Shown here piece by piece: positions 33,385-44,169 of a DNA stretch of 64,000 nt. Within the stretch, counting starts at the first letter, position 1, and each line of letters opens with the position of its first letter. Origin of the DNA: Paguma larvata (lineage: Eukaryota > Chordata > Mammalia > Carnivora > Viverridae). Under the pieces are notes generated by a model, which saw only the letters and a list, made by a program, of their open reading frames with translations, had not been told where the DNA came from and did no database searches. The stretch is from positions 53,339,116-53,403,115 of the forward strand of contig CM057826.1 in assembly GCA_030068075.1 (NCBI GenBank), read 5' to 3'. The position numbers and the translations under genes were made by a program.

Positions 33385-33545
33385 CCTTTTCATACATTGT
33401 CTCCTTGAATGCTCCTGTTAACCTTTTAGGGTAAGCATTGTTGTTTCCCTCTTACAAGGGAGAAAACTAAGATGTAGCATAAGGAACTTGAAAGGACACA
33501 GTTAGTAACAGTGGGACTAAGGTGACAAACTAACCACGTTCCATA
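33385..33545 (-). mobile_element. MIR, minus strand
   Basis: CATTGTCTCCTTGAATGCTC, TTTTAGGGTAAGCATTGTTG, CAAGGGAGAAAACTAAGATG and GACACAGTTAGTAACAGTGG give the reverse MIR order through its conserved core. Confidence 0.78.
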
Positions 33546-34038
33546 GCCAGTGATGTTCATGTCTATGCTATGTTGCCAGGGATCATGTTGGAGTTATTAC
33601 CCACGGTGCTGAAATTCTGACTGATTCAACTCATGCTCTGATATGAACACAGCTCTCTCTTGGTTCTAGGGAACTCCAAGCCTTATTAAAGTGCCATTTT
33701 TTATCAGCTTCTTGAGTTCTCTTTGAAATTTGTTCAGAGATGCTCTCTTGGTTCCCATAATTGCAATTCAGAAAGTTTGATCTTTGTTCTAGTTACAAAG
33801 ATGGATCTGTGAGCAATTCTCCAAAGGTCCCATGTCCTATTTCTCTCCCCTGGTTTAGAAAATAAAAAGCTTCTATCTGACATGCTTGACTTCTACAATT
33901 AGGGATTTGAGTATAGAAGAAAATAATACTGAGACTTGCCATGCCACTTTAGTGTCACACTGATCAATATAAAATATCCAGAATAACTAAGAATAAATAG
34001 TCTATGCATTTCCTCCACTATTTAAGAAATAAAATTTT

Positions 34039-34207
34039 TTAATTTTTTTAAATTTATTTTTGGGGGAGAGGGGCAGAGCACAAGCAGGGGAGGAGCAGAG
34101 AGAGAGGGAGACACGGAGTCAGAAGCAGGCTCCAGGCTCTGAACTCCTGAAGCTCATGACCTGAGCTGAAGTCGGACGCTTAACTGACTGAGCCACCTAG
34201 GCGCCCC
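34039..34207 (-). mobile_element. CAN SINE, minus strand, with internal deletion
   Basis: GGGGGAGAGGGGCAGAGCAC, GAGAGAGAGGGAGACACG, GCAGGCTCCAGGCTCTGAAC then directly TCCTGAAGCTCATGACCTGA and head GAGCCACCTAGGCGCCCC. About 45 bases of the usual middle (AGCACAGAGCCC...GAACCCACGAAC) are missing. Target copies AGAAATAAAATTTT (34025-34038) and AGAAATAATATTTT (34208-34221), one mismatch. Confidence 0.94.
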
Positions 34208-34221
34208 AGAAATAATATTTT

Positions 34222-35540
34222 AAAGGGAAAAATTAAACCTTTGAAATTCCTTTCTACCTATATCCTCTTATTAAAAGTTAGTATTAACATACCTTTAGTT
34301 ATTGCTGTTGATTTCTGCTTTGACTTAACATTGCAAATAAAATTTATAGGATGAAAAATTTGCTAAAAATATTCTTTCTTTAAACCTTTTTATAATTTAC
34401 CCATTATATACCTTTCTTATTATTTTTAATTTTTTCTATTTTGATCTCTAATTATACCTGGAAGAGTAAATTATTTTCCAAGACTGATTAATATATGTTA
34501 TATATATAATATATACCATATATCATATATATATATATATATAATGTAATTAAATCCTTAAGCAGATAGAAGAGAATGAACTTTAAAAAAATACCTTTAA
34601 CTAAACACCTGCTTCATGTCAGTGTTTGTGCAAAGTGTCTTGAGAGCAAAGTGAGTTGGAAAATGTATCGGTTGTTCTAGAAATTATAATCATTAAAAAA
34701 ATTTAAAAAAATTAGAAATTATAATCAGACACCAGTGTATTCTATGGTTGTTTTTACTATTGTATTTGATAGGATAATATAATATACCTTCAGTCTTTGA
34801 TCTCATGTGTCAAGAAAACTATTTTGCCATATTATGGAATCATTGTTTGAAAAGAGAAATCAAACATAAGTGAGCCATGAAAAATTAAAGCTAAATGCTT
34901 ATGTATGACATATAGAAGCCTATAAAAGTATCTTACTCCATCAACTGCTTTCAATGACATGATAGTTAAAAGCTCATCAACCAGAACTTGAAGTTATGTC
35001 TTGACCACTGTCAATATTTTGAGGAGTATATTATTCACATGCCATTCAAGACCTAAACATGTTTTTATCATCACTGCCAACAAAGTCATAAATAACAAAT
35101 GTCATATGTCAAATCCCTGCTTTATTTCAGAAGAATACCAATAGACAAGAAGGAACAAAAATACAATCTAATTTAGTTGATTTAGGTGTTTTAGACTTGG
35201 CTTAACTATTAGTCAGTTGGGTCTCTTAGAGAAATAAAATTTTCTTTGTGTCTCGAATTCCCCAGCTGAAAAATGAAGGTTTGGGGGCAAATAATATTTC
35301 AAATTTCTCAAGCTTTAAAATCCTATCATTTCCTACCTGAAGCTTTAGCTGATATGTGTGAAAACCATTTAAAAAGTACCCTTTGTCCTCCACAATGAGG
35401 ATTTTTTTCCCGTAACTACAGATAGTACACATATCCCATAAAAAGCTTTCTTTCTTTACATTATGTTTTAAATACTATCTCAAAAAAGCACCTCTCTGCA
35501 TTCTGCATATTTGTTTTATAACTCATGCTTTTACTCTTAT
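34222..35540. other. Unique AT-rich stretch with (TA)n
   Basis: A TATATA/ATAATATA microsatellite lies at about 34494-34546. No gene or other repeat recognised. Confidence 0.45.
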
Positions 35541-35800
35541 TCAGCAAAGTAAACAAACATTCCAGTGGGGTTAAGGATTAATGGCCAGGAATTGCATGAC
35601 TGTACAGCATGTAACCTTGAGGGAAGAGATCAAGGGAAATGTCAGTCAAACACCTGCCCTTAGTGCAGTTGCTAATTAATTCGTGAACATTGACTCGGGT
35701 TGCAGATTTGCTAGTGTACAAGGGAATCAAGTCCCATCCTATAAATACTGCCTTGATTTAATGAGGCTTTAATAGGATTAAATGGTTTTAACTTTATGAC
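35541..35800. promoter_or_regulatory. Motif-dense unique block, candidate enhancer
   Basis: No repeat is visible. Within about 130 bases I see a forkhead-type GTAAACAAAC (35549-35558), a TEAD-type ACATTCCA (35557-35564), a PITX/OTX-type GGATTA (35575-35580), a CACCTG E-box (35651-35656) and a homeodomain-type GCTAATTAATT (35671-35681). Motif matches of this length are individually common, so this is an inference from density, not proof. Confidence 0.25.
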
Positions 35801-36134
35801 TTCATGTTTTTGATTATGGTTGTGTAGTGCTTTTTGATATGGATAGATATGGATTTCACTGAGTTTGAACAGTAGACTCTAAGTGAAGGGTAAGGGTAAT
35901 AAAAAGGAGAGAATGTGTCGTTAATTCAGTAACTTAATTTTCTGGACTTTTAAAATAATATTAAAGATTAAATTGGTCTCAGGCTACCTAGAAGTAAATG
36001 TATTGCATTACTAAGAGTCTCCATCTAAAGTAATTACCATCTGGTTAACCAGACTGTTTTCTATTAATCTGAATCAGAACAGTTTTGCCATATCAAGGTC
36101 TCAAATGTACGTGGAGCTTGATTCTTAATCACTT
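35801..36134. other. Unique AT-rich stretch
   Basis: Nothing recognised. Confidence 0.4.
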
Positions 36135-36149
36135 AAAAAATGCATTTCA

Positions 36150-36376
36150 AGAGGTGCCTGGGTGGCTCAGTTGGCTAAGCCTCTGACTTCATCTTGGGTC
36201 ATGATCTTACCACTTGTGGGTTCGAGCCCCATGCCGGGCTCTGTGCTGACAGCTCAGAGCCTGGACCCTTCTTCAGATTCTGTGCCTCCCTCTCACTATG
36301 CCCTTCCCCACTTGTACTCTGTCTCTCTCTCTCTCTCTCTTTTTCTCAAAAATAAATAAACATTAAATTTTTTAAT
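36150..36376 (+). mobile_element. Felid CAN SINE, plus strand
   Basis: GAGGTGCCTGGGTGGCTCAG, GGGTTCGAGCCCCATGCCGG, GTGCTGACAGCTCAGAGCC, (CT)n, AAAAATAAATAAACATTAAA. Target copies AAAATGCATT at about 36137-36146 and 36377-36386. The 65-codon frame is SINE translation. Confidence 0.96.
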
Positions 36377-36386
36377 AAAATGCATT

Positions 36387-36819
36387 ACACTATGTTTCAT
36401 ATTTGAAGATGATATACTGATGGTAACTGTGGTCATTTTGTAAATCTTTTGTCTTAAAATAAGTATACCACTGTGGATTTGTTCTTGGTTGCTACAAGTT
36501 TCTATGATTAAAATTTCACTTTGACCTCTCAGAAAAGCTGAAAAGTGATATCATCATGCTGCCATTTTAGGTGTTAGAATGTCATTGTCATACACTTTAA
36601 CCAGTAAGGGTCAATACTTAGCTTATACTTCTTGTTATCATCACTGTCATCATCACCACCATCATCATCAGTTTAGTCAGCGTTACTAGACACCTACTAG
36701 TTAAAATATGTTCATACACATCTACTGTAATATAGGGACTCTGCATAAGAATGAGATGTTTTTAAGTTTATATCTACTGGGACATGTGATAATTGACTAA
36801 ATCTAATCATTTCACTTCC
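36387..36819. other. Unique stretch with ATC/TCA repeat
   Basis: A short imperfect (CAT)n run lies at about 36640-36670. Otherwise nothing recognised. Confidence 0.4.
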
Positions 36820-36930
36820 TGGTTATAGAACAATTTTATCACTTCCCGTATGTCTTAGAATAAAGGCCACAATTCTTGTTTATGACCTATGTTCCTGATC
36901 TAGCCCACTTTCCGGATCACTCTGTTCAAG
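36820..36930 (+). mobile_element. LINE L2 fragment, plus strand
   Basis: ATCACTTCCCGTATGTCTTA, GAATAAAGGCCACAATTCTT and CCTGATCTAGCCCACTTTCC match the L2 region around its ORF2 end. Confidence 0.62.
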
Positions 36931-36954
36931 GCATTGTTGTTACTATATTATAGA

Positions 36955-37170
36955 AAATAGACAAAATCTTTGCTTTTAAAGATACAGTTTATATTATAAT
37001 AGGGAAAACAGACAATAAATGAGGAAACTAATATAATCTCATGTAGTTATGGATGTCACGAAGGAAATAACATAGCTGTTTAATTATAAAAGTGACTAAG
37101 GCAGGGATGATCAGCTTCTATCTTGTAGCCAGAAAAAGCTTCTTCAAGTAACTACTATTTGAACTAAAAA
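36955..37170. repeat. Ancient interspersed repeat, class unknown
   Basis: AAATCTTTGCTTTTAAAGAT, GGGAAAACAGACAATAAATG and GATGTCACGAAGGAAATAA resemble the old repeat that also seems present at 22150-22330 and 54935-55080. Confidence 0.35.
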
Positions 37171-37280
37171 CTGGTAACACAAATAAGTCATCCATGAAAA
37201 ATTCTGGAACCAAAGTATCCCATACAGGGAGAGAAGCTAATGCATTAAGCTCCAAAGAAGGAATGGGCTTGACAGTTTTA

Positions 37281-37375
37281 TTTTTTATTATTTTTATTTT
37301 TTTAAGTTTATTTGTTTATTTTGAGAGAGACAGAGACAGCACAAGTGGAGAAGGGTGTGAGAAAGAGAGAGAGGG

Positions 37376-37428
<53 letters not shown>

Positions 37429-37549
37429 CTTAAGCAGGCTCCCCCCTGCCAGCATAGAACCTGATGTGGGGCTCGAACCCATGAAGCTGTGAGATCTGGG
37501 CCGAAACCAAGAGTCAGATGCTTAACTGACTGAGCCACACAGGCACCCC
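37281..37549 (-). mobile_element. Felid CAN SINE, minus strand, nested outer copy
   Basis: T-rich tail, GTTTATTTTGAGAGAGACAG, a (GA)n run at 37377-37426, TGATGTGGGGCTCGAACCC and head CTGAGCCACACAGGCACCCC. It sits immediately next to another SINE in the same orientation. A 15-bp target pair flanks the two together, so this copy probably landed in the T-rich (A-tail) part of the other. Confidence 0.95.
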
Positions 37550-37550
37550 A

Positions 37551-37771
37551 TTTTAATTTTTTTTTTAAGTTTATTTATTTTGAGAGAGAGAGAGAGAAAG
37601 AATACAAATGTGGTAGGGACAAAGAGAAAGGGGAGAGAGAAAATCCCAAGCAGGCTCCACACTCACAGTGCAGAGCCCGATCCGGAGCTCAAAATCATGA
37701 ACTGCAAGATCATGACCCCTGCTGAAACCAAGAGTCAGAGGTTTAACTGACTGAGCCACCCAGGCACCCCC
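37551..37771 (-). mobile_element. Felid CAN SINE, minus strand, tail hit by second SINE
   Basis: T-run, TTTATTTATTTTGAGAGAGA, CAGGCTCCACACTCACAGTG, head TGAGCCACCCAGGCACCCC. The flanking duplication of the pair is GGCTTGACAGTTTTA (37266-37280) and GGCTTGGCAGTTTTA (37773-37787), one mismatch. Confidence 0.95.
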
Positions 37772-37929
37772 AGGCTTGGCAGTTTTAAAGCACTGACTGG
37801 AGCACAGTCATGTCAGAGGGAGGCATGACGGAAGGTAGTCTTGGGCAGATCCTCTCTTGCATTTATAATGTACCGATGAAACTGCCTGTTATGATCCAGT
37901 TTCCTGCCCTTAGTCCCTTAAGTGATTGA

Positions 37930-38050
37930 TGCCCACCTCAGGCCCACAGCATTATGCTTGTTTCTTTTCACTATGATTAGTATATACCCAGCTTCTAGCA
38001 GAAGGTCTAGTCCACAATGAAAACTTAATAAATATTTAAGTCAAAGAAAG
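37930..38050 (+). mobile_element. LINE L2 3' end, plus strand
   Basis: Ends TCTAGTCCACAATGAAAACT then TAATAAATATTTAAGTC, as in the L2 terminus; upstream TATATACCCAGCTTCTAGCA fits. Confidence 0.5.
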
Positions 38051-38289
38051 AAATGTTTTCACTAATTTTTATCTGTGTTGTTCAATGAGAAAAGCTATCA
38101 TGGCTTCCACCTTCTTACTCCCTGAGAAAGATACTTTCAATTAGTTCTCAAATATTAGGCCCAATATCTTTGTATCTCTTGCCCACTTTTCACTGAAGAG
38201 TTTCAAAACACTAGATGCTTACTTTGCTAGCTTTCCCTTCAGCTGAGGGTGGTCAGGAGAGCCAGTACTGATCAATAAGACCAGAAACC

Positions 38290-38530
38290 AATAAAAAGAT
38301 ATTTTCCTTCTCAGTGAAGGGGACATGCACACTTTTATTGCCCTGGCCCCTTGTGCTTCCTGTTCTGTACATGCCTGTGATAAATTATGCTTGGAGTCGG
38401 GCAGTCATCTTGCCACCATGAAAGAAAAACTTTTAAGCATTGCAGAGGGGTCAGCCAGCACCCTGACGTGAAGCTGCTGAACCAGCCCGTGACACTGCAG
38501 ACACCCAACTTCCCGTTAAGTAATGATAAA
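38290..38530. repeat. Ancient interspersed repeat, LTR-like, uncertain
   Basis: GCAGTCATCTTGCCACCATG, AAGCTGCTGAACCAGCCCGT and CCAACTTCCCGTTAAGTAAT recall an old LTR- or MER-type repeat. A related fragment is at 28910-29060. The family is not resolved. Confidence 0.4.
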
Positions 38531-39448
38531 TGTTCAGACCACTCATAATCGTGGTGTCTATAATGTAATGCCCAGTAATATTTCCCTACCTCCCTACCTC
38601 CTTCCTCTATTTTTCCAAGGCATCTCCTATTCTCACAGAAGAGTCCAGTCTGATATCAGACTCGAACAATAAAAAAAATTCCTCTTATAAAGATTGTTCT
38701 TTTTTTGGTTCAGTACGAAAGTCCACATACACATGTTGCATGCTCCTTACATAGTATCTTCCATGATACTGGCCATTTATATTTTTGAATTATGTTTTTC
38801 GACTGAGCCTTCTTTTGCCTGACTCTCTTTCTCCTTATAGCCTCTGTATGCACACAAAGAAGCATGCTTTCTGTTGTGGACCTTTCCTTACTACACATTT
38901 GACAATGAATTAGGTTACCAATTCATTTGTGCATTTAATGCAAGCTTTTTAGATAAGGAAAGGCCTCTTAGTTTCTCACTTTTTCTGAAGAGAAAATATA
39001 TGTCATTTTAATACTGTTCTCTCATATTTTTATAAGTTAGCTTCCTTAACCGAATTTGACTATTTATGTTTGAATATGCGCCTATAATTCCCTAGAATGC
39101 CAGTGTAGTATGGAAAAATAAAAATCTGTTTGAGTTCATGTTACAGTTTTTTTCTTAATTTTTCAGTGCCAACCAGAATTACAACCTCTATGCTCTGTCT
39201 CCAACATACAGAGGATTGATATTTTTCCAAAGAAGGACTTAATTTTATGATACCTTTTCTAATATTCTGCCAATTCAAAGCATTATCCCCTTGTCATAAA
39301 TTACTAGGTTATAATAGTTATGTTTATTAATAATAATGGTGAGAAAATAACCTTATGATGGTTCCCTTTTGAGTTGTGCCCTTCAAATTGTATCCTCTTG
39401 TACAAAGTTGTTGGTTATTTCTATAACTCTTTAATGAATCATAGAATT
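38531..39448. other. Unique non-coding stretch
   Basis: Nothing recognised; one motif-less 62-codon minus frame at 38710-38898. Confidence 0.4.
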
Positions 39449-39483
39449 TGTGTGTGTGTGTATGTGTGTGTGTGTGTGTGTGT
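39449..39483 (+). repeat. (TG)n microsatellite
   Basis: 35 bases of TGTGTG with one TATG interruption, directly upstream of an L2 3' end. Confidence 0.95.
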
Positions 39484-39514
39484 TTATTAGAATGTGTACC
39501 ACATTATCTTGCTC

Positions 39515-39690
39515 TTAATTGTTTCCATTTTTCCTTCATAAGAACATGAGTTCCTTGAAGATAGGGATCTCATTCTATTCTTCATAATGTCTTCAATCCA
39601 GAGAAAAAATCTGGTATCGAGGAAGAAAATAATAAATATCTGGTAAATTTTTGAATGAATGAAGATATGGATGAATGAATAAAATAAAGC
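39515..39690 (+). mobile_element. LINE L2 3' end, plus strand
   Basis: AACATGAGTTCCTTGAAGAT, AGGGATCTCATTCTATTC, TAATAAATATCTGGTAAATT and TTTTGAATGAATGAAGATAT follow the L2 terminal order down to its GAATGAATGA tail. Confidence 0.8.
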
Positions 39691-40399
39691 ATTAGTAATA
39701 TTTCCCACATCTTATATATATAGTGACTTTATACTTCTGTGTATCTAGGAGTTCATTTGTCAAGTTTGTGAAATTCCTGGTATACTAGAGCCTCTGGCAT
39801 GGTTTATGACACTTTTTTAATATGATCTTACAATTTTATAACTCAGTCTTCACATAAATAATAGGAAAATGCTCTTTATTGTTGCAAATAATTAATGTAA
39901 TACAATATTTTTATGCAAACTTGAATGTAATCAAGTAGCTCTAGCCTCCTGTGGCCACAAATGCTATTGCTATATTTTAAATGAACTTCATAGTTTTTTG
40001 TTTGTTTTTGTTTTTGTTTCCATTTTCTTTTTTAGAAGAATTTGTATTATAACAGATTTTCTTTGGTAAATCTATGGAATAATGATTTTGATTAAGCTTT
40101 AGGAAACAGAATTGCATATAAATGTTACTTCCTTTTCCATCTATTTCTCCCTTCTTATTTGCGCTGGTAGAAAATAAACAGCATTGATCAAAATTAAAAA
40201 CTAAAGAGACTGTCTCCTCTCAAAGCACTTCATTGTAAGTGTTTAAAAAGAGAATCCTAAGAAGATGAGTTACCAGGAGAGAGGCAGCAAATAGAGGTGA
40301 TGGAGGGGAGCTCTGAGAACTGTGTGGCTGTCTATACTAGAGCAGTTCCCTCCCCTTCCTTTAAATTCAACAGAAGGGATACAGATCACAATCTGGCTT
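39691..40399. other. Unique AT-rich non-coding stretch
   Basis: Nothing recognised. Confidence 0.4.
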
Positions 40400-40407
40400 G
40401 TGGCCCG

Positions 40408-40441
40408 CTCTTTCTTTCTTTCTTTCCTTCTTTCTTTCTTT

Positions 40442-40477
<36 letters not shown>

Positions 40478-40483
40478 TTTTTT
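40408..40483 (+). repeat. (TTTC)n microsatellite at a SINE tail
   Basis: 76 bases of uninterrupted pyrimidine, mostly TTTC, joined directly to the 3' (A-tail) end of the reverse SINE that follows. In SINE orientation this is an (AAAG)n tail, a common way for SINE A-tails to become microsatellites. Confidence 0.95.
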
Positions 40484-40563
40484 AAACTTATTCATTTATT
40501 TTGAGAGAGAGAGAGAGAGCACATGCACACACATATGCAACCAGGGGACAGGCAGAGAGAGGG

Positions 40564-40601
<38 letters not shown>

Positions 40602-40729
40602 ATCCTAAGCAGGCTCTGCAGTGTCAGCACAGAGCCTGACATGGGGCTCACACCCATGAACTGTGAGATTCTGACTTAAGCTGAAATCAGGAGTCAGATG
40701 CTCAACTGACTGAGTCACCCAGGCACCCC
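40479..40729 (-). mobile_element. Felid CAN SINE, minus strand
   Basis: TTTTTTTTAAACTTATTCAT, TATTTTGAGAGAGAGAGAGA, a second (GA)n run, GTCAGCACAGAGCCTGACAT and head CTGAGTCACCCAGGCACCCC. A short likely target piece TGGCCC recurs at 40401 and 40732. Confidence 0.94.
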
Positions 40730-41169
40730 AATGGCCCTTTGTAAATACACATCATCATAAAGATAGAGTAGCCCATACTCACAGGGGAACATGAATTTGC
40801 AGGCCAAAATATCCAGGGATTTAAGAAGTGAAAAAAAAATGAAAATAAATAAAATGAATAAAATAAATAGATGGATAGATAGATAAGTAAATAAGTGAAG
40901 AGCATCAGAGGTATAATTGCTGAAACAGATGACTGAGAATTTAATGTAATATGGTGAATATAAGACTAGATAATTGCAGTATGAAACAAGAACAATCAAT
41001 CATACAGTAACTAATAGGAAATTTAAAAAATATAATAATCACAATAAAGAACACAATCAATGAGCTATATAGATAGAAGGATAAAGCTGAAAAATGTATT
41101 AGTGAGTGCGTTGAAAGAGCAGATTGAAGAACGTTTCCAGAAAGCAACAGTTAAGAATAAATAAATTAG

Positions 41170-41990
41170 CTTAAATCAGCAGAAATACTGTCTATATTAG
41201 TAGGTTAAACTCCTTAGTAGAAGCACTTATTCACTCAATGTAGATGAAAATAACTACAAAAACAAGATCAAGCGGCATTTTGTCTACAAAGCCATTTAAT
41301 ACAAAAAGACACATAAAGGTGGAAAAGACATACTAGGTCTATGTGTCAATGGAAAACAGTAGGAATAAGCTAATATGACAAAATGTGGTTTATAAAAAGT
41401 AACTAAAAGTGTCAAAGAAGGGCATGTTATTTCCATAAAATGACTAAGAGAATAAAATTGTATACTCAATATAAATGTGTATGCACCTAACAACATCACC
41501 TCAAAATATATAAAACTTCAAATGTCAGAATAGAAGTATGGACTATTCTCATTCAAGTTATTAATACATTATTCACATAAAGTAATAGATCAAGCAGACA
41601 AAAATAAGTAGAAGTATTGGAGGCCTGAAATATAGGAATCAAATATTTATTTTACAGATGCATATTGTGCAAGGGTTAATAAATAAATGTTAAAATTTGA
41701 ATTATAATATGTGTATGTATGTGCATATGTGTGGCTGTGTAAGAGACAGAGAGAGAAAGAGATGGACAAGCAGACACAAATGTATACTCAGAATATAAAG
41801 AGTATATACTTTTTGAACATACATGCACCATTTATAAAGCAGAGCATGTATTTGACCATAAAGATAGCATAATAAACAGGATTTATGCAATTCTATAGGC
41901 ACGAGTCTGCATTATTCTAAGACTATATGGTATATTCTTTCTCACATAACAAAATTATCTTAATATACAACAATACTGGGGGGATTAAAT
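41170..41990 (+). mobile_element. Ancient L1 (L1M type) ORF2 fragment, plus strand
   Basis: Decayed ORF2 endonuclease-region text in plus orientation: AGTGTCAAAGAAGGGCATGT, AATGTGTATGCACCTAACAA, ATCACCTCAAAATATATAAA, ATGCACCATTTATAAAGCAG, TATTTGACCATAAAGATAGC and TATATGGTATATTCTTTCTC. Frame is lost throughout. The segment 40800-41170 may be its upstream part (ORF1-side), but that is unclear. Confidence 0.62.
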
Positions 41991-42139
41991 CACCTGAAAA
42001 AAGAAAGCATAGTTGTAGAAGAGAAGGCATTCACCATTCTAATATCCTACCTACAAACATATAGTCGTTTTCTGCGTTCTTCAGTCTTGCATGATAATCA
42101 TATTTTATGGAATTTTTCTAATGGTATCATGTTGCTTTA

Positions 42140-42335
42140 ATAATATTTACAATGTAGGAAGCATTACTTATGTGGCACATATAGTGTTAACAGTTATATT
42201 TTCAATATCTTAAAAAAAACTTGATGTGATAGGTAATAGTATGCCAATGTAATGAATGAAGAAATTGGGGCATAAATGAATTAACTTTTTAGCAACTGAT
42301 CATTTAGAATATGAACCAGGACATCTTACTTGCAG
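42140..42335 (-). mobile_element. MIR, minus strand
   Basis: TATTTTCAATATCTTAAAAA, TGATAGGTAATAGTATGCC, AATGAAGAAATTGGGGCATA and AACTGATCATTTAGAATATG are in reverse-MIR order, strongly diverged. Confidence 0.6.
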
Positions 42336-43504
42336 ATGCCAAGACTTCCCTGGAGACCAGGAATGTTACTTGAGAAGAGGGCTAGCTAGGTACAAGAAGA
42401 TTGCAGTAAATGCATGTTGAATTGAATTAAATTCTCTTCATTGTAATGAAATTCTTGCTGTGAAAACAGAATTTGGACCATACCATTTGGGGTGCATAGC
42501 TCATATAAAATAATTTAAAATAGAGCAAAATAAATATCAATGCTACCCTGTGTGGAACAGTGTGCAGAAGCACTGTCTTAGCAATGAGCCACATGTATCC
42601 TTGCAATGTACTGTTTCATGAGTGCATGTGGTAATTACAGCCATAAGATCTGAATAAATCAATTCCTTAATGTAGTAATGGCATTGCAAGAGTAGTAATG
42701 GCAACATTAATAACAATAACCATAATCCTATGAAAGTTTGGAAACATAAAGTCTCCTAGAGACTATGCAGCTATTTGCTAAATGCATTTTTTAAAGGGGA
42801 AATAATTTATTTTTATTGGCTTTGACCCAACTAAATATTAATATCTTTACATCATTTTTATCTGGCTAATAAAGAAGTTCAGAATTTTTAACATATTCTG
42901 GCTAGGCAGTGCTCCAAATCTTGCCCTCTAGTTGGTATTACAGTATCAGTAATTGGTGTCTCACGTTAACATTTATTTAAAGCTGCTGATTTAACATTTA
43001 AAAATTCTGGGGTTAATGGATCTGTATTCACAGATCCATTAACCTCAATAAAAACAAATGGAACCTCTTGTGAACTAAAATCAGTTCACATCATGGATAT
43101 GCTTTCTCTAATACTCACAACATTTAGATGGTCCTGATAAAATGTCAGGTCATAGAAAGGTCTACTAACATAATAATATTCAAGGTGATTTTTAGTCTTT
43201 TGCCATTGTTATTGTCCTATGCAACAGAAGCACAGCTTCTCTGTAAGGTAGGGTCCATATAGAAACTGTCTCCCACACATACATTTGCTGTAGCTTGTAG
43301 ATTCTTACAACACTCTATGGTTGCCTTCTCTAAAACTTTTGTGAGCCCATGTGCTTCCTCGGTACTAATTATATACCTCTAAATTTCAGATATTTCAAAA
43401 TCTGATCTAGGTTCTCTCTTTTTAAGAAAATACAGTAAAGTAATCAAAAACTTGCATGATATAGGCACTGCTACATTCTAAACTAATATTGAGAACTGGA
43501 GGAA
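42336..43504. other. Unique stretch with a perfect hairpin
   Basis: No gene recognised. A perfect 15-bp inverted repeat is at 43011-43044 (separate entry). Confidence 0.4.
43011..43044. other. Perfect 15-bp inverted repeat, 4-base loop
   Basis: Arms GGTTAATGGATCTGT (43011-43025) and ACAGATCCATTAACC (43030-43044) with loop ATTC. All 15 positions pair. It could extrude as a hairpin or cruciform, or be a palindromic protein site; no flanking transposon ends or gene end is seen. Confidence 0.9.
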
Positions 43505-43615
43505 AGGCACTAGAACAACTTTTACTACCTTCTAGCAATGTGTGAGAAAGTCACTTAAACTCTCTGAGTTCAAGTTGTTTTATACTAATATTAAAATATA
43601 GGAGTGCTTTTATGT
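43505..43615 (+). mobile_element. MIR, plus strand
   Basis: AATGTGTGAGAAAGTCACTT, AAACTCTCTGAGTTCAAGTT and TATACTAATATTAAAATATA match the MIR core order. Confidence 0.65.
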
Positions 43616-43619
43616 GTTT

Positions 43620-44115
43620 TTGTTTTTAGTATTTTGAGTTTTAAAAGCAGATTTCCCCCCTAAATTAATTGGATATGACATATATTCATATACAGTAAAT
43701 GTACAATTCAAATGAAGAATTAGAATATTTTTACAATATCCTAAAAGTTCCCTAATATGTCTACCCAGTGATTATGCCACACTATAAGAGAAACCATTTT
43801 TCTGACTTCTAACATATTGAATGGAAACTTTTCAATAAATAGTGTTTCATATCTGGCTTCAGTTATTGCTATATCTACGACTCAGACATATGTATATGTC
43901 TATGACTTATGTCAAATGTATATGTATATGAGATTTATTCATGTTCCTGTGTGTAACAGCAGTTGGTTCTTCTTTATTGTTGTGTAGTATTTTATTTTAC
44001 GGAATGACCACAATTAATCTGTTCTCCTATTTAGAAGATTTGAGCAAAGTCCAGTTTGGGGCCATTATGAAGGATGCCCTTTTTCAAACAAAAGCTTCCC
44101 ATGATTGTGGTTGTA
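43620..44115 (-). mobile_element. Ancient L1 3' end, minus strand
   Basis: AGTAAATGTACAATTCAAAT, TTCATATCTGGCTTCAGTTA, TTTATTCATGTTCCTGTGTG, TTGTTGTGTAGTATTTTATT and CAGTTTGGGGCCATTATGAA match the 3' untranslated and ORF2-end region of an old L1M in reverse. Highly diverged. Confidence 0.72.
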
Positions 44116-44169
44116 TCCTTTGAAATAGAAAACACAAAGGTATCCTGAATAATCTTCATACATTTAGAG

